Part shown: one piece after another, positions 50,601-61,429 of the stretch | Numbering within the stretch: position 1 is the stretch's first letter | Layout of the letters: each line of letters begins with the position of its first letter | From: Trichaptum fuscoviolaceum | Taxonomy: Eukaryota; Basidiomycota; Agaricomycetes; Hymenochaetales; Trichaptaceae | Reading direction: 5' to 3' | DNA: 64,000 nucleotides | NCBI GenBank assembly: GCA_910574455.1 | Contig: CAJSYZ010000003.1 | Span: 3,719,250 to 3,783,249, forward strand | Program-made: the position numbers and the translations under genes | The notes under the pieces: model-generated | What the model was told of the DNA's origin: nothing | Databases searched by the model: none | Seen by the model: only the letters and a program-made list of their open reading frames with translations

Positions 50601-53204
50601 TTAGACCTTGTGACACCAACTCAGGTCCTCCTCGTAAAGCCGAAACCAAAGGCTGCATGAGGTAGTGTAGGTGGGGAAGTAGATGGGTCAATCGCAAAGG
50701 GACGGTAAGGCACAACTCAACAAGCAAATCGCGTGTTGAATCATCCGCTGCCATGAGCTGTCGGTTCAGACTCTCCAGCATCTCGGGAAGTAAGGGCAAA
50801 ACCTCCTTGTACAGAAGCTCGTACCGTCCACCTCCACTACCTATCGCACGAAACAAAGCACGCATGAGGTGGAAATAATAATGGGGCTTCGATGCCTTGG
50901 ATGCGAGGGGGAAAGAATCCATGATAAAACGTCCTAAATGAGTTGCGAGTATTGGCTCGTTGGCATCTGGGAAAAGGCCAACGGCACCAAAGGCCAATTT
51001 AAAGAGCCTGATAGCGGCCAAAGCGGTTACCTCGTCGCTTTCCCCCAAATCTGCCAGCCTGTCCGAGAAATGTCGCAGCATAATTGAAACTAGAGCCTGG
51101 GAGGTCGACTCCTGTGCTAAGAGCATCTGTACTATGAATAACAAACTTGGACGTTCCACCGCGCTCTTGACAAAGAAGTTGAGATGTACTGTCCAAATTT
51201 CTTGGAACACATGGGGATCTAGATCAACAAGCATGTTAGAGAACCAGTCGATGTTTTCCTTCTCCTCTCGAGGTTCGCGTGCGTCAAAGAAGTGCAAGCA
51301 CTTGATGGTACATTCGAAGATTGGGAGCATTATCTCGCCATCCGGAGACGGTGCATTCAGTTTCTTCAGCGCGGTCATGCACATCCGAGATCCCTGCAAA
51401 AGAGATCTAAACATGAAGCGAAACTCTAGAAAACATGTCAGATGGACACAGATTTATAGTTGGTATCGATTGACCTTTTATTGCATCCTCCGCGTTTTCC
51501 GTTGAATATGGTGAACTAGCCAACGGTCGCTCCTTCTCTATCATTGTCGCATTGACCACCGCTTCGCTTTCTTTCAGTTCCGTCAACTTCTCGTCCTTAG
51601 ATTTTTCCGTTTTGGAGCCCACATCTTCAATCATCAATACAAGGGCTTTTAACTTCTCTGTGCAGGTAATTAAAATATACTTGATCAAAGCAGTCGCGCC
51701 TTCCGTTGTGTCTTTCGCCGCTATCGCGTCAACCATGTTGAATATCAACTTCGAGAATATCGCCTGAGTGTTCATGAGGAGGTAGGGATTATGAAGCAAG
51801 ACACAGTAGACGTGCACAACTTGCCAAATCTGTTGAGGCGTCAAATCTGATCGGAGGGCGACCAGGATGTCAACAATATAACTATACGCGAATGGCCTAA
51901 ATATCATATTGTTAGTAACTGTGCTATGTTAGCGTAGAGATTGACAAACCTTAAAGACTCCTGACTTCCAAGAGATGGCCCTAGCAGAACTCGTTCATTC
52001 AGCAGCTTCTCCAGAAGTGGCACCAGCGCACGTCGCTGGGGCAAGCCCACATAATGGCGGAGTACGACTATGAGTTCCTAAGATGAAATCAGTGCGACGC
52101 CATCGCTAAATTGCTCATGCACTCACCCTTCTGGTCGTTGGTTGAGATGCAGGACAGTCCTGCATTATGCGAATACACGCCACCGCAACATCCTCAATTC
52201 TATTTTCTCGCTGCGCCGCTTCCGTATGGGCTTTCCACGAAAAAGCTATAAAGGACATCATCTAAAGACCATCAGAACGTTTGATTGGAAAACATATTGG
52301 CGAGGGTGCAATACCTTAGTCTGCATGAGAATGAAATCGGTATATATTTGATGATTTTTGATTGTAGGAGCCATGCCTGCCCATATGTTTCCCATTGCCT
52401 CGTAATCATCCCTATACTTCTTCTGAGCAGGCGCTTCTACAATAACAGCCTATACGCATGGTCAGTCTTACTCGACGGGTTATACAAGACATAAACGCAC
52501 ATCAATAAGGATCTTCAGAAGTTCTGGAACAAAGGGTAGAAAGACTTGACGGTATATCTGACTGAATAGTACGACAACGACGGGGGCTTCCGACATGACC
52601 TTAAAGCTGCGACTGCTGGGAAGTGAAGTGTTCGCATCAAGCGCCGGGGATTCTTCTGATAGATATTCTACAGCATTGCGCTGTACAGTCTTCAGCATTT
52701 CTTGGACATGTGCCAAGAATTCCTTAACGTGATCTTCACTAATTGCTTTCAGTGTCCGGGCGACGTCGATCAATATTTTCATGCATGTGACCGCATTCTC
52801 CTCAGTGTCATTCTTGAGTACATGTAGCAAGGTGGCCGTCACCGCATTCAGGCTTTGTCGCATGGCCTCATTAGGAGGAATTCGATGAATAATTTCCACA
52901 AGGACGCGGCGAAACTGGTATTCCGTCGTGTCCTTCTTAAATGCAGGCTCATTATTTCGGAGGATGTCAAGCAAGACGTTCAGCATGTGAGGAAATACAC
53001 GCTGTCCTTCGGCATCACGGACAGACTCGACTAAGTCCCTCAGCTCGGTAGCAGCCTCGAGCTTTTTGACCAAAGCTGTAAGTATGAATTGTCAACGAGG
53101 TGAAGTGCAAAGTACTAAGGATACCTACGAATAGCTGGATCTGCTATACATGCTGCCCGACTCTCGAGGTCTGAGGCCGAAGGGAGATGGGATAAGACCT
53201 CCAT
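41687..53204 (-). CDS. TRA1: TRA1/TRRAP pseudokinase of SAGA and NuA4
   Basis: Very large PI3K-related scaffold that binds activators and recruits SAGA and NuA4 acetyltransferases. The gene spans 11.5 kb with many short introns and should give about 3400-3500 aa (yeast Tra1 is 3744). Exon 1 (53204-53129, MEVLSHLPSAS) splices to LVKKLEAATELRDLVES. HEAT-like helices fill the first two thirds, in long open exons (51407-51907, 50128-51414, 49037-50131, 46954-48960). The FAT domain lies in 43895-46957. The kinase-like domain (about 41.8-43.4 kb) has VVCITSRQPARFHVSR and YMSEVLPG where active PIKKs carry GDRHxxN and DFG, so it is catalytically dead as in all Tra1. The FATC end reads LACMNELNSPWF. 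Not every splice site was checked. Confidence 0.95.
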
Positions 53205-53626
53205 CGTAGCAGCCCACGAGAGAGAGGTAGCACAGTTCGTGCTCGATGTAAAGAAAGAAGAGAGATGGGGAGAGTGCGCAGCCTGCTAATGAGCCATAGT
53301 ATACCGCTTTTACCTTCGCTTTTGGACGTCTGAACCACGGAGACCCTGTAAATTGTATTTGCTCATGTTGGGGCTCAAATTCACGTGACCTGAACGTGAC
53401 TACTTTTGTAAATTCGGGTCGGCAAGTTCCGGGATGAGAACTCTTGTTTTGACTGCGATATCTTCTACTACTCCTGCTCTTGACTTTCCTGCCTGAGATG
53501 GGTTAAGAAAGGCTCACGAACTGTCCATCAAGGGTGTACTTTGGCAGGATCAATAATGAAGCAATAGAAACGATCATTAGTCTACCATTCACTGCCACGC
53601 AATCGTCTCCCTTCCCGGCCGTTTTA
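53205..53626. other. Intergenic, TRA1 upstream region
   Basis: Upstream of TRA1 and left of the MITE-like element. It should contain the TRA1 promoter. No gene or repeat seen. Confidence 0.4.
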
Positions 53627-54257
53627 CAGTGTCGGAAGGTCAAAACCCGCCTCTGGGTGCAGGCCGGAATTTTGCGTCAATGACTGAGATTTCAAAAATT
53701 TTGTAATAGAAGTAAGGAAGATACGTTGATTTCTGCAATAAATTTTTTTCCGGTATATGTTTCAAATTTTTTGAAGAAATTGAAAAATTTTAGTCGAATT
53801 TTAGTCTCTATTGACCTTGGATTGACTGGAAATACAAACAGAATTGTTTTCCGAGACTTTCTAGAAAGTCTGTAATTAGGGTTTAATGCTTGAGGCTTCC
53901 GGACGAAAGTGTCCGGGTGGACCGGGAAAAAGATGAATTCCGGATAGAATTGGTAAAACTTGCCAAACTATTCCACCAGGAAGTCCGGCTTGCAAAAAGA
54001 CATCGTTTCCGTATATTCCGAAGCCGTGGGAACCTCTTAAAAGGGCTGTATTACTAAATTAGGTAGCATGTTTCAAAATCCTGGTATGAGAAATTTTTCG
54101 GAATTAAATTCAAGCAAATCTAATCAATAAGAATGAAAGATATAATGCATTATAAGCTATTTACACAGTTTCAGGGTCATTGGCAAGTTTTTGTGGCCGG
54201 AGAAAAAAAAGCTTTGAAGGGGGGTTCCGAGAGGCGGGTTTTAGCCTTCCGACACTG
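53627..54257. mobile_element. MITE-like element with 28-bp terminal inverted repeats and TA flanks
   Basis: The left end (53627-53654) reads CAGTGTCGGAAGG, two bases, then AAAACCCGCCTCT. The right end (54230-54257) is its reverse complement, differing only at those two middle bases. Both ends are flanked by TA (53625-53626 and 54258-54259), which fits a TA target duplication. CAGTG-type ends with TA flanks resemble Tc1/mariner elements. The 631-bp interior is AT-rich with no long open frame, so it is non-autonomous. Only one copy is in the window. Confidence 0.85.
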
Positions 54258-54820
54258 TAGTTGCGAGGCTTCCCATTTGACAGTGCCAGTGATGAATTTG
54301 ATCAATCGAAAGCTTGAAGTGCAGAAAGGTTTTCACACATGTTTGGTAGAGACCAAAATCCTCTCTACTTCGTCTTTTCGACCTTGCCCTTTCTTTCCAA
54401 TGAAAACCTGACACCATCAAAGCGAAGCTTCTAACAATCTATCTGATTGTAGTGCAACAAAACGGCGGGCAAACTTACCCCCTCTGGTCTTATGCTTGGA
54501 AGCATCAGGTTGCTACCCGATAACAACCGCGATCTTGTGGCTGTTTTCAAATCCAGAGACTATCGCTTGGCCTGCTAGTCCGTCCTAGGGACCGTCAGTG
54601 ATACTCGGCAACCTTTACGCTGCGCCAACGATATATAGCCACAGCGTGCGCTTGGTGTAAGACTTTTGCTCGCTGCATTGGCTGTCTGCTTAGGAGACAC
54701 ATTTCGCTCCCTTCCTCTCTTTCTTTTTGACTTCCGGCGCCCTGTGGGCTGCTTCTTCGTCCTGCAGCTGGCTGGCTGGCCAGCTCTGCCTCCCTCAAAC
54801 AATCGATACCTTATTAATGG
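54258..54820. other. Intergenic, membrane-protein gene promoter
   Basis: Between the MITE-like element and the start of the next gene. Overlapping short frames around 54575-54800 start with non-ATG codons or lack any family feature. No RNA gene seen. Confidence 0.4.
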
Positions 54821-57404
54821 ATGGGCTCTTCAAGTGCCTCGAAAACAGCGGGAACCCAGCAAGGCTTACTTCAGAGTCTAGATGCAGGGGATTTTGTAAA
54901 TCATCCTAACTTGTGAGTCCTCTTACTCTCCGATATGTAAGTTTCAATTAACATGCCTTCAGTCACATAATTGCTCCTTTTTTCGCGGGTCTTGTTTTTT
55001 GGAGCAGTCTAGGATACGTCGTCTGCTCCCCGTTCTTTCGATATATTCTACGACTGGGGTGGCAAAGGTTGGGCGCTGAGCAGTTCTTCGGAGGGAGGGG
55101 ACGGGGTGTATCACAGGTGTCGGGGGATACAGAAGCACAGTTGTTAGGGCGCACGGTCAGCTCCGAATCCGAGAAAGGCCAGGCAATGCGAAGCGCGCGA
55201 TTGAGCATCACCGAGTCTATCTATCGAAGAGGAGAGAACCCAACTTTGATCTTTGCTCTGACCCTTTTGTTCCTAATGTCAAGCTTTTCGCAATTTCTGT
55301 CAACCCTAACGCTCACTTCTGAAGGAAGCTCTTCTGCATCATCTTTATGTGGTCAGATTTCCTCATAACTTTCTCTGCGTCTAAAGTTGACAAGCTATAT
55401 AGCATTTCTTGTCGCTTGGGATGCGATGTCATCTCAGTTCGCCCGGCTTCTTGGATTATTTATTATGGGACTTATTTTTCGGACATTGATGACGAAACAT
55501 TGGGAAATCTGGGCGTATTGGGGAGTATTGGGAGCAACGACTGGTTCGTCCTATTACTATAACACTTCTCTGGCTAACAATGGAACAAACCTACGAAATT
55601 TAGTGCTTGTTTTCGTTACAAACGCTCTTAGTACAGGCGTGGTCAAGTCTACTTCGGATCTCGGGCTTAAAGGTTTCACTGCTAACCTTTGTTATCGACG
55701 ACAGTGAGGAGCACCTCACTACTGACCGACTCTGACTAATGACGTTTACTGTAGCTTTCTACCAACATCCATCACCGTTTCACTTCTCTCCTTAACTCTG
55801 GAAGCATACTCGATTCTACGACTTCTTTTTATTATTGCACCACCTTCTTTCCCACTGCGCCGCAGGCTTGATGCCTTAACAGATGTCAGAATATTACGGA
55901 TCGCATCTCTTATTCTTTACGATATGATTATAATGGTGCCGAACGCCATCAACACAACATACGCAGGCGACACTGTTCCGTACAGCATCTCTGCCCTGAT
56001 AGTTCTGTGTAAATTGGTCCATCTGAACTATGGTCTTTTACTGTGTAAAGCTGATTACCATAACCACCAGATGCCTTCAATTCGCTGCACAACACTTCAG
56101 AATTCTTCTTACAGGAGCTACCACGAGTCGAGGTCAAACCACCTCTTCCTGGGCGCAATCCATCTTTGCGCAGAGCCCGGCCAGCCTCTATCGAAATTGG
56201 TGATCTATATATGGACCGACATCCATTTTCAGCTTCAGCCCTCGAGAACAATTCAAGCCAGCAGGACATATGGCGTATAGCGCGAATATCGAACCTCACT
56301 ACGGCATCTGTCGCTAGTACGCATATTGCACGAAGTGTGCGAGACGCAGTTGTCCAGACAGCTACGAGGGAGAAATTCACACCTTCACCAAGCGAGCCTG
56401 ATAATCCAGCACCACGTCGTCGATCGAGGTCGAAATCGAAATCGCGATCATCAGGACAGACGCAAAGCAGCTCTTCCAAATCGACAAGAAAGGGGTCTTT
56501 GAAACGTAGCTTCTCTGGTTTACTCTCGAGGCCTATCATCTCGAAATCTGAGTTGGCGAAGGTCGGCGACATTTTTGGAGGCTCTACAAGTCAGTCACTC
56601 AAAAAACCACCTGTTGCAACACCCAATGTACTTGGTCCACCCCCTCCGCGACCCCGAGTGCCTCCTCCGCAGCCGCCTCCACCTCTTCCGATCGACACAA
56701 AGAAGAAGAGTCGTGGGATTAGCATCATAGACTCCGTACCTGGCACTGCTCGATCACTCTACGGGTCCGACATTATCCGACCTAAGTCGGGCCAGAGGAA
56801 CAAGATGAAGCATGCGCCGACTGTGTCCAACGGAAGCTCGGGCGGGTCTGTCGCTTCCCAGGGGACTATTGGGACTACTGTGACCATTGATAAATCCAAC
56901 TCTAGTTCCAACGAAACAGTAAGAGCGTCTGCTATTTCGGCCAGAACGGTTGACACGCAGCGTACAGCTGGTACGTCAGGTACGGTAGCGTTTGGAGGGG
57001 ATGAATGGCCTTTACCTCCAGATGAGCCTGTTCCTCCTCTGCCGGCACACTTTGCGGAACAATCTAGAGTGTTTAATGGAAAGGCGCGAAGCCCAGCTGG
57101 TTCGCCCCCTTCGAAGGTAGTTGGGTTGCCTCCCAATCCTCGTTCATCGCCTGTGAGGAAGGCGGGGAATCTCCTAGGGCCTCGTGCGCAGGTGTCGCCG
57201 AAGCAATCCGACTATCCTTCTCAACCGCGCGTTGCCAAATATTCGAGTGTCGCCAGCGTCCTCGGCACAAAGGCGGTCTCCCCTCCCAGGCCGACGCGAG
57301 TCGTACGAGGGCCTCGACCTCCCCCTACCTCACCTGGTATTGTGAGTCGGTTCAGTGGATGGACTGAGTCGGACGCGGGAGGCTTGGAAGATGGGGATCG
57401 ATGA
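54821..57404 (+). CDS. Unrecognised multi-pass membrane protein with proline-rich tail
   Basis: I do not recognise the family. Five exons (54821-54912, 54963-55351, 55403-55703, 55755-56008, 56071-57404) give 789 aa. A stop codon lies just upstream of the ATG in frame. About seven hydrophobic segments fall in residues 35-350: HIIAPFFAGLVFWSSLGYVV, PTLIFALTLLFLMSSF, FLVAWDAMSSQFARLLGLF, IWAYWGVLGATTG, LVLVFVTNALS, SITVSLLSLTLEAYSILRLL and ASLILYDMIIMV. The remaining 430 residues are predicted cytoplasmic and disordered, with SR-rich basic text and polyproline runs (GPPPPRPRVPPPQPPPP) that could bind SH3, WW or profilin-type partners. It lies directly upstream of verprolin. The exon 3 donor (A|GTGAGG at 55704) was chosen because only it keeps the hydrophobic frame. 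Confidence 0.75.
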
Positions 57405-57650
57405 TTTCGTACATCAATGTCATTATCATTATTATTTTGCGCATTTATTTCAAGCATGTACTTTGACGATATGGGTGAGCTCGATTGTATGTATTTCTTG
57501 ACTTGCTGCGCAATTCATGTACTTGCTGTGAGGCCTGCGGAAATACCGTGTCTAATGAGATGCTGTGCGCCAAACAAGAGACGCGATGCTGTATGCTGAG
57601 CCCGACTCGCGCGTTGAGCTTCGACTACCTTCTCACATTTTGCTTTCTCA

Positions 57651-59100
57651 ATGGCGAGCGCTGCGTTGCTCGCTCAGATCCAGGCTGGTAAATCTCTCAA
57701 AAAGGCCGTAACAAATGACAGAAGTGCGCCTATTGTCGACGGTGCAAAGAAGGGCCCGTCATCAGGCGGCGGAGGGTTTGCCCCGCCCATAGTCCCGTCA
57801 TCGTCTGGATCAACTGGTGGTGGTGGTGGTGGGCCTCCGCAGCTGGGAAGCTTGTTTGCGGGCGGTATACCCAAATTGAAGCCTGCGTCGAATAGTCCTT
57901 GTATGTTGCTATCTTCTATAACACTATTGATATTGATGAGTGTTGCTGTTGAGCAGCCAAACCTTTGAGTCTTGGGAAACCACCTTCAATACCAAAACGT
58001 GAAGCACCATCTGCCCCGCCACCGCCTGTGCCTCCTGCCCACCCTCCTGCCCCGCCGTTACCTCCAGCGCGAACTGTGCCTGCGCCTCCCAGTCGACCTG
58101 TTCCACCTCCTGCAGCAGCGCCCCCGCCTCCTCCAAGTCGACCTGTACCACCCCCGACATCTGCGCCGCCCCCACCGCCAAACAGGCCTGCACCACCGTC
58201 GGCTGCACCTCCTGCGCCTCCGAGCAGACCAGTTCCTTCGCCAGGATCAGCGCCTCTACCGCCTCGACGCAACATCCCGTCAATCAGAAACATAGCTGCG
58301 GAGGAAGCAGATGTCGTGCGACGTACACCATCTCCCCCACCGCGTCCTCCGTCGGCTGGTCCTCCCTCGCGTTCAGCTCCTCCTCCTCCGCCAGCTATAC
58401 CTCCCCGGAGCCATGCTTCATCAGCCCCCGCACCTCCTCCCCGGAAAGTACCACCCCCTCCCCCTCTACCCGGAAGAGCCCCGCCGCCCCCGCCTCCTCG
58501 ACCATCTTCAGTCTCGCTAGCTCCCAGCTCGTCGGCACCACCGACGCCTTCACGACCACCGCCAGTTTTACCTTCCAGAAAGCCGGCAAATGGCTCTCCT
58601 AGTCCCAGTCCTGCCCCGGCTCCCCCGATACGAGCCCGAGTACATTCCGAGGGTGAAGCGCCTCCGCCTCCTGGGCCCTCGCCAGCGGCACGACACGGTC
58701 ATGCGCCGGCTCATCCACCACCTCCGCCTCCTCCTGGCCCTCCAGCTCCACGTAGCAGAGTCGTGTCATCAGGACCTGGCATCCCCTCGTCACTAGAGCC
58801 TCCGGCTTTACCCCCGGGTCGCCGGTCGCCAAGTCTAAGCCACATACCCAACGGCTTTGCCGGAAACGGCCGTGCTGAAAGCCAGCGCACATCGAAAAGT
58901 TAGTATATTTTTTTTCTCATCCCTGGTGTCGAGAGTTGACTTATTTCGTATATGCAGTCCCAGCACCTCCAGCGGAATTCGGTTCGCACAAATTCCCCAC
59001 AAATGGATATCCTGTACCTCGTTTGCACGAGAAAGCTTCAAAAACGTATGGAAGCGGCAAGCAACGAGGCAGTGACTTCAAGCTAAATTCTCTGGGATGA
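57651..59100 (+). CDS. VRP1: Verprolin / WIP-family actin regulator
   Basis: Proline-rich actin-binding protein that partners WASP/Las17 and type I myosin at endocytic patches. Three exons (57651-57900, 57957-58898, 58958-59100) give 444 aa. The N-terminus carries a WH2 motif (ALLAQIQAGKSLKKAVTND) that binds G-actin, then a glycine stretch. About 300 residues of polyproline follow, with many PPPPP and RPVPPP runs suited to SH3 domains and profilin. The C-terminal end (KFPTNGYPVPRLHEKASKTY) resembles the WASP-binding segment of WIP/verprolin. A second WH2 motif is not evident. Opposite-strand Gly-rich frames at 57916-58293 are shadows of the polyproline codons. Confidence 0.88.
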
Positions 59101-59363
59101 TATGTTCCCTGCGCACTGGCCACTTTCTCCATTATTATTGAGTACTCTATGACGTCCGGGCGCGAAGGACTTGTCTTTCGGTTAGCTGAAGACGTCTGAC
59201 ATGCCTGTATAATAAATTTCAAAGTCCGCTGTTACTAAGATCATGCATACGTGTCAGGACGCGACCACATTATAAATATTAAGTGCTGGACAGCAAGTTC
59301 TGAAGATCATTGCCACCTTTTTCTCCTCTTCCATCGACGAGGTCGCTGTGGGTGTTGGCCATA

Positions 59364-61119
59364 ATGCGTTACTCAACACTCTTTTCTTTTGCGTCACTGT
59401 TTGCGGCTGCAAGCTTCGTGTCTGCAGACGAGCCCTCAGATGTCCTTAGCTTGACACCAGATACGTTCGACTTGGCCGTTGAGAAGGAGCCACTGATCCT
59501 TGTCGAGTTCTTTGCGCCTTGGTAGGCCCTATTCAATACTATGCCACTGTACTGCTCTAACGGGTAAAAACAGGTGCGGGCACTGCAAGGCTCTTGCTCC
59601 CCACTATGAAGAGGCAGCAACCACCTTGAAGGAGAAGAACATCAAGCTCGCTAAGGTGGACTGTGTCGAACACTCCGACCTCTGCCAGAAGCAGGGAGTT
59701 CAGGGCTATCCGTATGTTCTCCGCAGCTTACAGGTCAATCAGGTACTGACTGAAGATCTGCAGTACACTCAAAGTCTTCCGCTATGGCGAGAAGTCTGAC
59801 TACACCGGCCCGAGAAAAGCTGATGGTATTGTTAGCTACATGGTTAAGTGAGTATAATGTACTTTCGTTGAAGTTCGTTGACTTATTTTTGCCTTTACGC
59901 AATGTCAGGCAATCGTTACCTCCGGTTGCAGACGTCACAGCCGAAAACCACGAAGAGTTCCAGAAAGCAGACAAGATCGTTCTTATAGCCTACCTCTCAT
60001 CCCCCACCGAAGCCCCTGGTCCTGAATTCTCTGCCACTGCTGATAAGCACCGCGATGACTATCTTTTCGGCTTAACCACCGACAAGGATGCCATCGCTGC
60101 CGCCGGCGTCACTCCCCCAGCTGTTGTCCTCTACCGCAGGTTCGACGAGCCGAAGGTTGAATTCACCTCGCACGTTGCGTCCGCCACCGTCAAGGAGCTC
60201 GAATCCTTCATCGAAGACCATAAGATTCCTCTCATTGACGAGGTTGGTGCCGACAACTACCAGGTTTATGCGCAGAGCGCGCTTCCTTTGGCCTACCTTT
60301 TCCTCGACCCGACCGACTCAACGAAGGAGGAGCGCATCGATGCTCTCCGTCCGATCGCTGCGAAGTACAAGGGCCAGGTCAACTTCGTCTGGATTGACGC
60401 CATCAAGTTCGGTGACCACGCGAAGGCGCTCAACCTTCATGAGTCCAAGTGGCCGGCCTTCATCGTCCAAGACCTCAAGAAGCAGCTCAAGTACCCGCTC
60501 GCTCAATCCGAGGAAGTTACCCCCGAGACTATTTCAGCCTGGGTCGAGAAGTATGTCGCTGGCGAGCTTCAGCCTGAATTGAAGAGCGAGGCTATCCCTG
60601 AGCCCAACGACGAGCCCGTTACCGTCGTTGTTGGCAAGAACTTCGAAGAAGTTGTCCTCGACGAGTCTAAGGATGTCTTCATTGAGTTCTATGCACCCTG
60701 GTGCGGACACTGCAAGCGCCTCAAGCCGACCTGGGACTCCCTCGGTGAACGCTACGCAAATGTTAAGGATCAGCTTGTCATGTAAGTTTTAGACATTTCT
60801 TCCTGCCAAAGTTCTATTTGCTAATCACTGCTCCTTCCATAGTGCCAAGATGGATGCGACTGAGAACGACCTGTCTCCTTCCGTTGACTTCCGCATCACC
60901 GGCTTCCCTACTCTCAAATTCAAACCCGCCGGCTCAAAGGAGTTCATCGACTACGGTGGTGAACGCTCCCTCGAGTCGCTTATTGAATTCGTGGAGGAGC
61001 AGGCCGTGAACCCTCTCAAACCTAAGCCGTCGGCGTCGGCAGAGGAAGATATTCCTTCCGCCAGCACTATCGAACATGACGCTACCCAAGTCCCCCATGA
61101 TATCCACGATGAGCTTTAA
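59364..61119 (+). CDS. PDI1: Protein disulfide isomerase, ER lumen
   Basis: Oxidative folding enzyme of the endoplasmic reticulum. Five exons (59364-59521, 59574-59711, 59764-59847, 59909-60781, 60843-61119) give exactly 509 aa, typical of PDI (490-520). A signal peptide ([21 protein letters not shown]) precedes thioredoxin domain a with [12 protein letters not shown]. The redox-inactive b and b' domains cover about residues 125-350. Domain a' has [15 protein letters not shown]. The acidic tail ends in the retention signal HDEL. Intron 1 cuts the first active site inside the Trp codon before CGHC. The start was chosen at MRYST; the frame is open upstream but with no ATG. Confidence 0.97.
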
Positions 61120-61429
61120 TTTCCAGGCCTCTAGAGTATCCAGAGACTTTTAGCTATTATCTATATAAAATGTCCGTTCAGGACATCCCTGTACAATGGC
61201 ACCTTGCTCAAAAAATCTGTATACCACACATAATGAGTGATTTGGAAGGCTTCGCGAACTACAATCAGCTATTTACACAGAGTACGTCTAGGACAGTATT
61301 GGTTTTACAACATTTGGTTGGGACACAGTCCATATTCTACAACAAAAAAATGAGAGACAGCTGTACTGGAAGGAAAGGGAAGGAATGATGGAAGCAGGAA
61401 GAAACCGCCGCGATACGTTGTGGATGACC
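61120..61429. other. Convergent spacer PDI / MHYT gene
   Basis: About 310 bp between two 3' ends, AT-rich. Nothing else seen. Confidence 0.4.

Noticed and set aside
55564..55760. Premature stop in the multi-pass membrane protein
   Set aside because: The obvious donor at 55672 gives a broken frame, but the donor at 55704 restores 789 codons. I treat it as a splice choice and not a pseudogene.
57916..58293. Long glycine-rich open frames on the minus strand
   Set aside because: They are the reverse complement of the proline codons of verprolin, with no start context or splice logic.
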